DNA from: Methylobacteriaceae bacterium
Lineage (GTDB): Bacteria > Pseudomonadota > Alphaproteobacteria > Rhizobiales > Beijerinckiaceae
NCBI GenBank assembly: GCA_031272615.1
Contig: JAISTL010000244.1
Location: 1-5,801 of the forward strand
Reading direction: 5' to 3'
DNA length: 5,801 nt
Below the pieces are notes generated by a model, which was not told where the DNA came from, ran no database searches, and worked only from the letters and a program-made list of their open reading frames with translations. This document shows, piece after piece, positions 1 through 5,623 of this stretch; positions within the stretch are counted from its first letter, which is position 1; each line of letters opens with the position of its first letter. Made by a program: the position numbers and the translations under genes.

Positions 1-218
1 TAACCGAGCGACTGGGAAAACCGCGTAATGGTGGATGTGCAGATATCCAGTTTTTTCGCAACCTGCGTGATGGACGACGATGAAACGTTATCGGGATGAT
101 CCAGAATGAATCGGGCGACTTTCTGATAGGATTTCGGCAGGGAGTCGAACACCGATTTGATATGAAAGAGATAATTGCTTTCTGTAATGGACGGGCCGAT
201 TTTCAATTGTTCTTGCAT
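1..218 (-). CDS. RpiR/MurR-family transcriptional regulator, N-terminal part (runs off left edge)
   Basis: The gene starts at the ATG read from 218 and runs leftward without a stop through position 1. That gives 72 complete codons plus two bases. The visible protein matches the N-terminal helix-turn-helix domain of RpiR/MurR regulators. An opening helix around residues 16-25 is followed by SLPKSYQKVARFILDHP (26-42), the family signature. The recognition part follows: SITQVAKKLDICTSTITRF (49-67), then SQSLG. Family members usually carry a C-terminal SIS sugar-phosphate-binding domain that senses a phosphorylated sugar; it would lie outside the window, so the ligand and target genes cannot be read. 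The Shine-Dalgarno match before the ATG is weak (AGGG about 10 bases upstream). A probable terminator separates the gene from the adenosyltransferase gene, so it probably has its own promoter in 219..345. The family call is firm; the regulon is unknown. Confidence 0.85.
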   Translation of the reverse strand, partial: MQEQLKIGPSITESNYLFHIKSVFDSLPKSYQKVARFILDHPDNVSSSSITQVAKKLDICTSTITRFSQSLG

Positions 219-263
219 GTCTCTAACCCTTTGAATATCATCACCGAAAAATGTCCGGCAGGT

Positions 264-337
264 AAAATAACGACAAAATAACAATCGGCGCGGATTTGGG
301 GTTCCGCACGAAACAGCCTGTCATACCACGAAACAGC
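264..337. repeat. Two pairs of short direct repeats upstream of the RpiR-family gene (possible operator region)
   Basis: The 11-base word CACGAAACAGC (plus strand) occurs exactly at 307..317 and again at 327..337, a 20-base period or about two helical turns. Nearer the regulator gene, the 8-base word AAAATAAC occurs at 264..271 and 275..282, an 11-base period or one helical turn. Both pairs lie between the terminator at 346..391 and the RpiR-family start at 218. Helically phased direct repeats in front of a regulator gene would suit an autoregulatory binding site. No binding motif for this regulator is known to me, so the operator role is inference. Confidence 0.35.
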
Positions 338-345
338 GGGCAAAA

Positions 346-391
346 CAAAAAAAGAGCAACCACACCTGTGCTCGACACCCGCGGTGGTTTA
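346..391 (-). terminator. Probable Rho-independent terminator after the adenosyltransferase gene
   Basis: Read on the minus strand, a six-base stem AACCAC/GTGGTT (arms at 384..389 and 358..363) encloses about 20 bases. Inside is a smaller GTG/CAC hairpin (arms at 376..378 and 368..370). After a short GCTC spacer comes a run of seven T residues (347..353 on the plus strand), then GTTTTG. It begins about 40 bases past the stop of the adenosyltransferase gene and ends before the RpiR-family gene. It fits the end of the long minus-strand gene block. The stem is short with an open interior, so strength is uncertain, but the T-tract is convincing. Confidence 0.6.
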
Positions 392-430
392 CCCCGTGCC
401 GGCCGTACCCGCGTGCACCGGCGCCTCAGG

Positions 431-1018
431 TTACACGGACCCGATGTTTTTTCCCTTTTCCCACAGGACATCGTCTCTGCCGTCATTGTTGGCGACGCGG
501 GCGAGAACGAACAGGAAATCCGACAGGCGGTTGAGGTAGTGCACGCACAGGGGGGAGACGTCTTCCCCGGGTGTGCGCGTTAAGGCCACCGCAACGCGTT
601 CGGCGCGCCGCGCCACCGCCCGCGCCAGGTGCAGGGCTGCGGCCGACGGCGTACCCCCGGGCAGGACAAAGGAGCGCAGCGGCAGAAGTCGTTCGTTCCA
701 ATGGTCCAGCTCCTGCTCAAGCCGGGTTACGTGGCGTTCGGTGATGCGCAGGGCGAGGCGGCCTTCTTTCAAGCTTTTCTGCGGTGTGGCAAGGTCGGAG
801 CCGAGGTCGAACAAATCATGCTGGATACGCTGCAAAGCGGCGTCGAGTTCAGGGGAACCGGCGGCATGGCAACGAGCGACGCCAACGCAGGCATTGACTT
901 CATCCACCGTGCCGTAGGCCTCCACCCGCAGGTCATTCTTGGGGCGTCGCTCGCCGGTCACCAATCCGGTGGTGCCGTCGTCTCCCGTGCGGGTGTAAAT
1001 GCGGTTCAAGGCAATCAT
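431..1018 (-). CDS. pduO: PduO-type ATP:cob(I)alamin adenosyltransferase
   Basis: This 195-residue cytoplasmic enzyme transfers the 5'-deoxyadenosyl group of ATP to cob(I)alamin, the last step in making adenosylcobalamin for coenzyme-B12-dependent mutases and other enzymes. The PduO-family landmarks are all present: the N-terminal ATP-binding stretch YTRTGDDGTTGL (8-19), RVEAYGTVDEVNACVG (31-46), FVLPGGTPSAAALHLAR (117-133) running into the conserved VARRAER (135-141), and YLNRLSDFLFVLAR (161-174). Length matches the usual 180-200 residues. I chose the ATG at 1018 although the frame stays open to 1087, because conserved sequence begins there and a GAGGA Shine-Dalgarno (1026..1030) lies 7 bases upstream. 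It follows the TIGR02302 gene after 61 bases with no terminator, so co-transcription is likely, and a probable terminator follows at 346..391. No cobalamin-biosynthesis or B12-dependent enzyme genes are visible nearby, and I see no cobalamin riboswitch. Confidence 0.93.
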   Translation of the reverse strand: MIALNRIYTRTGDDGTTGLVTGERRPKNDLRVEAYGTVDEVNACVGVARCHAAGSPELDAALQRIQHDLFDLGSDLATPQKSLKEGRLALRITERHVTRLEQELDHWNERLLPLRSFVLPGGTPSAAALHLARAVARRAERVAVALTRTPGEDVSPLCVHYLNRLSDFLFVLARVANNDGRDDVLWEKGKNIGSV

Positions 1019-1079
1019 CGGGTTTTCCTCGCAAGGGCGGGGCGCGTTTCCACACCGGAGCGGGACGTGGACACGGCTC

Positions 1080-3632
1080 TCAATCAAATTTCAAAAGGCG
1101 CTCGAAATAGTTCAATTCTTCCTGCCGGCGTTCGGGTTCACCGAGTTTACGGCGCAACTCCTCGATGATGCGCTGGACCCGGGTGCCCGGTGACTGGTTG
1201 AGGTCCGCTTCGGACTCGACTCCGAACGGATTGCCGACGCCGGTGCGGTTGCGGCCGGCTTCCCCGCGTCCGTTTCCCTTGTCGGACAGGCCTTCGGCTT
1301 CCAGCATTTCCTGCCGCTGGCGGGCAAATTCGCGGGCGCCGCGTTCAAGGTTGCGCAGCACCTCCCGCTGGGAGTCGACGGCCTCGCCGAGTTGACCACG
1401 GCGAATCGCCTCCTCGGCGCGCTCCATGCCCTTTTCGGCATCGGAAAGATCCTGTTCCTTCTCCATCCCCATGCCCTTCATATCGCGTTGCAGGCGTTCG
1501 AGCCCCTCACGCAGGCGCTGTTGACGGTCCGCCAGGCTCGAACCGGTCTCTTCCCGGTCGGGTTCCCCTTCCTCACCGGCTCCGGGAGCCTGCCGGGATT
1601 CCCGCCGTTCCGCCTGCTGCCGGCCCGGTTGCCCTTGCTGCTGCTCCTGCTCCTGTTGTTCCCGGTTCTGACGGCGGGAACGGTCACGATCACGGCGTTC
1701 GGAAAACGTCTCGTCCATCAGTTGCTGCTGTTGCTGCATCAACTCATTGAGTTCCCGGGAGGATTGCTCCATATCCTCGCCCAGCGGGTCGCCTCCCCGG
1801 CCGTCGGCGGTATCGACCTCCAGGTTTTCCATGATCATGGCCAGCTGCTCCATGAGTCGCTGGGCCAACACCATATCGCCGCGCGCCATGGCCTCCTCGA
1901 TCTGTTTCAGCAGTTGATGCAATTGCTCGCGACTGACCTCCAGGGGCCGGCCGCTTTTGGGCTGCCGGTCGCGGCTGCCTTCCCGGGCCTGGCGCGCCAG
2001 CTCACGCATGTAGCGGTTCATCGCGTTCTGGTATTCCCGGGTCAGCTGTTTGATCTCCTCATCGGAGGCGCCGCGGGCGATGGCATCCTCCAGCCGCTCC
2101 TGCGCGGCCTTCAAGGCTGCCTTGGCATCGGACAAGCGGCCGTCATCCAGGGTGAGAACCAGCGCCCACAACGAGTCGGCCACGTCGACGAGTTCCGTGT
2201 CGGAGCCGGCGCGGCGCAGTTTGACGGCAATGTCGTTCATCGCCACAAAGAGACCGCTGTTGTCGAGGAATTCGCCGGGTTCGATGAGCAGCGCATCCAG
2301 AGCTGTCTGCACCTTCCGGGTGTCATCGGGGTAAATCACGGTTTTGCGGCGCTGTTCGGCGAACGCCGCCGCCAGCGGATCGGTGAATCGCCGTTCCGGC
2401 AGGGTAAAGCGGAACGGGGCGCTCATCGCCTCGTGTCCGAAATCGTCCACCGCGACGAGAACGGCGTCCACTGGCGCGCCGGCCCAGGGGTGATCGGAGA
2501 CGTCGATTTCCGCTTCGGTTGTGTGCTCGCCGGGTTCGTGAGTCGGCAGGGCCGGCTTGATTTGCGGCGGCGGAACGACGGAGCGCGGCGAGTTGAGTTC
2601 AGGCGCGAGGCGGAGCACAAGCCGGACGGCGGCAATGCCGTAATCATCGGTGGTCGTGTACGAGAGCTTGAAACCGCCTTTGAAATCCGGGCGGATCGGC
2701 TCATCGGCGTCGGCGAGGGAAATTTCCGGCGGCGTATCGGGAATAACGTCAAACCGGAACGTCTTGAAATTGAACCAGTTGGTGCTGGCCGTCACCTCGG
2801 AGGAGCGGCGGAGAATGAACTCGTGGAGCCCGGTTCGGTCGCCCGCGGCGTCGTTTTTGCCGGCAACGGGCTCAAGTCCTTCAGCGGCGGAAATACTGGT
2901 GTCCGGAGTTCCGGCGTGGACGACAACGGTGGAGCCGATGGGGACCGTAACAGTCCGGCCCGGCATGGAGAAATTCAGCAGAATGACGTCGCGCCCGGTA
3001 TAGGGCGGCGGCGCAACCCAGCCGGTGGTGCGGGCCAGCGTCGACAGCGATTCCGGGGATTGCCACAAAAACGCGGTTTTCAGGCGTGAGTCGCGCTCGT
3101 CTCCGGCATAGAACGCCGCGGCGATGGCGGTGATCACAACGGTAAAACGAATCGCCTTCGGGTCCATGGCGGGCATACCGGGAGACGGCCACCGCACCTG
3201 CATCCGCTGAACGCTTTCCAACGCCTTTTTTTGATGGAGCTGCCACAATCGACGGGAGATCGGGTCGCCGGCCCCGACCACAAGTTCATCGTCGACAACG
3301 TGCGCCGGGTTGTGGCGGAGATCGCTGTCCCGTTCAACGCGGTTGCGGGCCTGCGGGTAAGTCGGCAGGGCGATTCGGAACAGCCCGACAACGCCGAACC
3401 ACAGCAACAATGCCGCAAACAGCAACACGCCGATAAAACGGCCGTTACCCGAAAGGGACCCCCACACTCCGAGCCACGACACCGTGCAGAACAATGCCGC
3501 AAGGCCGATCCAGCGCCACAGCACCGGCCACAGCTTTTCCCAGAACAATGCCCAGCGCGCCCGCTCGAGCACGCCGTCATAACGCTTGCGGAGAAGCTTG
3601 CTCTCACGCTGTTCGGTCATCGGTTCGGTCAA
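1080..3632 (-). CDS. TIGR02302-family (DUF4175-like) inner-membrane protein with glutamine-rich coiled-coil C-terminus
   Basis: This 850-residue protein belongs to a conserved alphaproteobacterial family of unknown molecular function. Two close hydrophobic helices (about 38-58 and 66-88) and a third (about 161-177) anchor it in the inner membrane. A beta-rich stretch follows, with the family motifs WVAPPPYTGR (205-214), FDVIPDTPPEISL (294-306), LSYTTTDDYGI (323-333) and VAVDDFGHEA (393-402). From about 415 the protein is helical: ERRFTDPLAAAFAEQRR, a segment around 484-550 rich in Ala, Glu and Arg, then a Gln/Arg/Glu low-complexity coiled-coil region (about 620-780). A conserved-looking tail, RVQRIIEELRRKLGE to the C-terminus (818-850), closes it. 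Length fits the family. The start is uncertain: the form given uses TTG at 3632 with a weak GGA 10 bases upstream, while ATG at 3620 is in frame but lacks a clear Shine-Dalgarno. It follows lysA after 135 bases, an association I recall from other alphaproteobacteria. A role in the cell envelope is inference. Confidence 0.9.
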   Translation of the reverse strand: MTEPMTEQRESKLLRKRYDGVLERARWALFWEKLWPVLWRWIGLAALFCTVSWLGVWGSLSGNGRFIGVLLFAALLLWFGVVGLFRIALPTYPQARNRVERDSDLRHNPAHVVDDELVVGAGDPISRRLWQLHQKKALESVQRMQVRWPSPGMPAMDPKAIRFTVVITAIAAAFYAGDERDSRLKTAFLWQSPESLSTLARTTGWVAPPPYTGRDVILLNFSMPGRTVTVPIGSTVVVHAGTPDTSISAAEGLEPVAGKNDAAGDRTGLHEFILRRSSEVTASTNWFNFKTFRFDVIPDTPPEISLADADEPIRPDFKGGFKLSYTTTDDYGIAAVRLVLRLAPELNSPRSVVPPPQIKPALPTHEPGEHTTEAEIDVSDHPWAGAPVDAVLVAVDDFGHEAMSAPFRFTLPERRFTDPLAAAFAEQRRKTVIYPDDTRKVQTALDALLIEPGEFLDNSGLFVAMNDIAVKLRRAGSDTELVDVADSLWALVLTLDDGRLSDAKAALKAAQERLEDAIARGASDEEIKQLTREYQNAMNRYMRELARQAREGSRDRQPKSGRPLEVSREQLHQLLKQIEEAMARGDMVLAQRLMEQLAMIMENLEVDTADGRGGDPLGEDMEQSSRELNELMQQQQQLMDETFSERRDRDRSRRQNREQQEQEQQQGQPGRQQAERRESRQAPGAGEEGEPDREETGSSLADRQQRLREGLERLQRDMKGMGMEKEQDLSDAEKGMERAEEAIRRGQLGEAVDSQREVLRNLERGAREFARQRQEMLEAEGLSDKGNGRGEAGRNRTGVGNPFGVESEADLNQSPGTRVQRIIEELRRKLGEPERRQEELNYFERLLKFD

Positions 3633-3702
3633 CGCGTTGAATTCCGGATTCGAGCGGTTGCGACATTTTCACGACACACATCCCCCGGAGTGAGCCGGGA
3701 AA

Positions 3703-3726
3703 GCGGCATGCCGCAAGTGTATCATA
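3703..3726 (-). promoter_or_regulatory. Possible promoter with a palindrome at the predicted transcription start, upstream of the TIGR02302 gene
   Basis: On the minus strand a good -10-like hexamer TATGAT occupies 3721..3726 in the lysA to TIGR02302 gap. The -35 position at 17-18 bases spacing reads TTTCCG/TTCCGC, a poor match. Seven bases after the -10, where transcription would begin, is a perfect 12-base palindrome GCGGCATGCCGC (3703..3714). If the -10 is used, that placement would suit a repressor site. No U-rich terminator is visible after lysA; only a short ACCC/GGGT hairpin at 3756..3768 overlaps its stop, so read-through from lysA is also possible. This is a pattern match without experimental support. 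Confidence 0.3.
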
Positions 3727-3767
3727 TTTTTGCCGGTTCCACAGCGGAAATCGCCACCCGCTGCGGG

Positions 3768-5042
3768 TCACGACGGTTGCAGCCACGGCGGCAGGCGATC
3801 CAGCAAAATCATATCCTCATAAGACGGGCGCGGGCGAATCACCGCAAACGCCTCACCGCGAATCATCACCTCGGGGACGAGGGGCCGCGAATTGTAGGTT
3901 CCGGCCTGGACGGCGCCATACGCTCCGGCGGTCATCACCGCCAGCAGATCGCCGGGGCGGAGGGGCGGTAGAGAGCGTTGCAGCGCCAGAAAATCACCGG
4001 TTTCGCATACCGGGCCGACGACATCGACCACCTCGGCGGGCATTTCCGTCGCGACCTTCTCCACCGGCTGAATGTGGTGGTAGGCGTCATAGAGGGTCGG
4101 ACGAATCAAATCGTTCATGGCGGCGTCGACAATGACGAAGGTGCGGTTGCGGCCCTTCTTTATATAAAGGACCTTGGTGACGAGAACACCTGCGGGGCCG
4201 ACAAAAAAGCGGCCGATTTCAAACACCGGTTTCAAACTCAGATGCCGGATACGGCGGCGCACCACAGCGGCGTATTGTTCCGGCGTCGGCGCCGGCGGTT
4301 CGCCGGGCAGATAGGACACGCCGAGCCCGCCGCCGAAATCCAGGTGCCGCAGGGCGTGTCCGTCGCGAATCAGGTCTCCGGCCAGTTCCGCCAGCTTGAC
4401 CGCCAAGGAATCGAACGGTTCGAGGCAGGTGATCTGGCTGCCGATGTGGGCGTCCACGCCGACGACGTCGATTCCCGGAAGCCGCGCCGCCTCGGCGTAG
4501 AGCCGCCGGGCGTCCCCGATGGGAATACCGAACTTGTCCTCGTATTTGCCGGTGGAAATCTTGGCGTGGGTGTGGGCGTCAATGTCCGGATTGATGCGGA
4601 AGGAGACCGGCGCCCGGACATTCCTCGCGGCGGCAATGGATGAAAGCGCCAGGAGTTCGGGTTCGGATTCGACATTGAAACATCCGATCCCGGCTTCCAG
4701 CGCCGCCGAGATTTCCACAGCCGTCTTGCCGACTCCGGAATAGAGGATTTTGTGCGCGGGAATGCCGGCGGTGAGCGCGCGGGCGAGTTCACCGCCGGAA
4801 ACGATATCCGCACCGGCGCCGAGGCCGGCGAAGGTTGCCAGGACCGCCTGGTTGGAGTTGGCCTTGGCGGCAAAGCAGACCAGGGGATTCATGTCGGCGA
4901 AGGCGTCGGTGAAGGCGGCGAATCGTTCGCCGATGAGCTCCGATGAATAACAATAAAAAGGTGTGCCGAGTTCTCCGGCAATCATGCGGAGATCGACGGC
5001 CTCGCCGTGCAAAACGCCGTTGCGGTAACAAAATCCGGTCAT
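3768..5042 (-). CDS. lysA: Diaminopimelate decarboxylase
   Basis: This 424-residue cytoplasmic PLP enzyme (fold III) decarboxylates meso-diaminopimelate to L-lysine, the last step of the DAP pathway. The PLP lysine is K60 in CFAAKANSN (56-64). Other family marks are GAGADIVSGGEL (75-86), YSGVGKT (101-107), CFNVESEPEL (121-130), DAHIGSQI (197-204) with H199, the phosphate-binding LDFGGGLGVSY (234-244), the active-site GPVCETGD (343-350) with C346, and MTAGAYGAV (370-378) with Y375. The family's usual EPGR motif reads EIGR here (275-278). Length is normal. The ATG at 5042 is chosen although the frame is open to 5162: the conserved N-terminus begins here, and the codon lies one base after the lptM stop. 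No clear Shine-Dalgarno precedes it, so translation is probably coupled to lptM. The lptM-lysA-TIGR02302 order agrees with what I recall from other alphaproteobacteria. Confidence 0.97.
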   Translation of the reverse strand: MTGFCYRNGVLHGEAVDLRMIAGELGTPFYCYSSELIGERFAAFTDAFADMNPLVCFAAKANSNQAVLATFAGLGAGADIVSGGELARALTAGIPAHKILYSGVGKTAVEISAALEAGIGCFNVESEPELLALSSIAAARNVRAPVSFRINPDIDAHTHAKISTGKYEDKFGIPIGDARRLYAEAARLPGIDVVGVDAHIGSQITCLEPFDSLAVKLAELAGDLIRDGHALRHLDFGGGLGVSYLPGEPPAPTPEQYAAVVRRRIRHLSLKPVFEIGRFFVGPAGVLVTKVLYIKKGRNRTFVIVDAAMNDLIRPTLYDAYHHIQPVEKVATEMPAEVVDVVGPVCETGDFLALQRSLPPLRPGDLLAVMTAGAYGAVQAGTYNSRPLVPEVMIRGEAFAVIRPRPSYEDMILLDRLPPWLQPS

Positions 5043-5043
5043 G

Positions 5044-5265
5044 TTACAGCAGCGGGTCGAGGAAGAAATCGTTGCGGGGGGCCTTGCGCGGGCGATGAGC
5101 GTTGGCCGGCAGCCGCCGTCCGTCTTCGTCCAGCGGCTCGTCGGCGCGGCGCGGCGCCTCAAGTCCGCCGCGCTTGCCGCAACCGGCGACAGTCGTAGCG
5201 CAGGCCGCGAAGACGAGGCCGAAAACCACTCTGCGGGAAAGGCCGGGTTTCGCTGGTGCCGTCAT
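5044..5265 (-). CDS. lptM: LptM-type (YifL-like) small outer-membrane lipoprotein
   Basis: This 73-residue lipoprotein has a signal peptide with basic residues R11-R12, a hydrophobic core (about 13-27) and the lipobox V-A-G-C with the lipidated cysteine at residue 29. The sequence after it, CGKRGGLEAP, is the hallmark of LptM/YifL proteins (GCGxKGxL-x-P). In Escherichia coli LptM binds the LptD/LptE LPS translocon and promotes its oxidative maturation; the same role here is inferred from the motif. The rest is a short charged tail rich in Arg, Asp and Pro, ending FFLDPLL. The ATG at 5265 has a strong Shine-Dalgarno (GGAGGA, 5274..5279). The open frame continues to 5322, but that extension would place the signal peptide too far from the N-terminus. 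The TAA stop is one base from the lysA ATG. A 37-base gap separates it from the glutaredoxin gene upstream; that gap holds a small GC-rich hairpin with no T-run, so the genes are probably co-transcribed. Confidence 0.88.
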   Translation of the reverse strand: MTAPAKPGLSRRVVFGLVFAACATTVAGCGKRGGLEAPRRADEPLDEDGRRLPANAHRPRKAPRNDFFLDPLL

Positions 5266-5302
5266 GGTGGGGTTCCTCCGCAATGCCGCCGGGGCGGGTC
5301 GC

Positions 5303-5623
5303 TCAGACAATGCCTTTTTCACTCAGGAGTTTCTGCAATTCTCCCGATTCGAACATTTCGGTGGTGATGTCGCAGCCGCCGATGAATTCGCCTTTGATAT
5401 AAAGCTGCGGAATGGTCGGCCAGTTGGAATACTCCTTGATGCCCTGACGGACGGCAAAATCCTCGAGAACATCCACGGCCTTGAAGGGAACCTTGAGATG
5501 CTGGAGAATGGCGGAAACCTTGCCGGAAAACCCTCACATGGGAAATTCCGGGGTTCCCTTCATGAAGAGAATGACGTCGTTGCTCTTGATTTCGTCGTCA
5601 ATGGTTTTCAGGATGTCGGACAT
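5303..5623 (-). CDS. grxD: CGFS-type monothiol glutaredoxin (Grx4/GrxD family) with in-frame TGA at the active-site Cys: candidate selenoprotein
   Basis: Read through the internal TGA (5534..5536), this encodes 106 residues that fit the class II monothiol glutaredoxin family over their full length. These proteins bind a [2Fe-2S] cluster as a dimer with two glutathiones and deliver or sense Fe-S, often with a BolA partner. Residues 1-29 include the glutathione-contacting MKGTPEFP (21-28); residue 30 is the TGA codon; GFSGKVSAIL follows at once (31-40). Then come RQGIKEYSNWPTIPQLYIKGEF (59-80, given here as the cis-Pro region with P72) and IGGCDITTEMFESGEL (81-96). All family landmarks except the nucleophilic/cluster-ligand Cys are kept, and there is no frameshift or other stop. 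The start at 5623 has AAGGGA 9 bases upstream (5633..5638), and conserved sequence begins there. F56 replaces a usual Pro. No bolA is visible in the 178 bases upstream. A standard gene caller would split or truncate the gene. Selenocysteine insertion is the favoured reading; a nonsense mutation or base-call error is the alternative. Confidence 0.85.
5504..5535 (-). promoter_or_regulatory. Candidate bacterial SECIS stem-loop starting within the TGA
   Basis: In the transcript, the last two bases of UGA plus the next four (GAGGGU) can pair with AUUCUC, 25-30 bases downstream, as six pairs including two G-U. A five-base bulge (UUUCC) follows on the 5' side. Then come GGC/GCC, a two-base AA bulge, GG/CC and a UUU apical loop, so the tip reads GGUUUCC. 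Bacterial SECIS elements lie inside the coding region directly after UGA, with an apical loop containing a G about 16-37 bases downstream; this tip sits at bases 15-21. The fold was done by hand, the upper helices are short, and no energy or covariation was computed. Confidence 0.35.
5534..5536 (-). other. In-frame TGA at codon 30 of the glutaredoxin gene: probable selenocysteine codon
   Basis: The minus-strand codons around it read CCC ATG TGA GGG TTT TCC, that is P-M-TGA-G-F-S. In the family this position is the invariant Cys of CGFS. TGA differs by one base from both Cys codons and is the only stop that can be decoded as selenocysteine. TGA ends three other genes in this window, so genome-wide recoding of TGA is excluded. 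Of roughly 106 codons, the stop falls on the one residue where Sec replacement is chemically expected. Confidence is limited by the single sequence available and because selA, selB, selC and selD are not in view. Confidence 0.6.

Noticed and set aside
1392..3089. Long plus-strand open frame of 565 codons opposite the TIGR02302 gene.
   Set aside because: It lies wholly antisense to a gene with recognisable family motifs, its product is a low-complexity Leu/Gly/Arg-rich mirror of high-GC codons, and it has no recognisable domain.
3629..3709. 26-codon minus-strand leader frame whose TGA stop overlaps the TTG start of the TIGR02302 gene.
   Set aside because: It has no Shine-Dalgarno, no recognisable regulatory residue run such as repeated Lys codons, and an uncertain downstream start. 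The overlap alone is too little to call a leader peptide.
5281..5302. GC-rich hairpin (CCGCC/GGCGG) between the glutaredoxin and lptM genes as a terminator.
   Set aside because: The loop would be only two bases and no T-run follows, so intrinsic termination is not supported.
5534..5536. TGA read as another amino acid through an alternative genetic code.
   Set aside because: TGA is the normal stop of lysA, the TIGR02302 gene and the glutaredoxin itself, and no other internal TGA occurs in the genes here.
5319..5537. 72-codon minus-strand frame starting with GTG just at the TGA, which could be mistaken for a separate gene.
   Set aside because: It is out of frame with the glutaredoxin, whose conserved residues continue in the TGA-containing frame. 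It shows no family resemblance.
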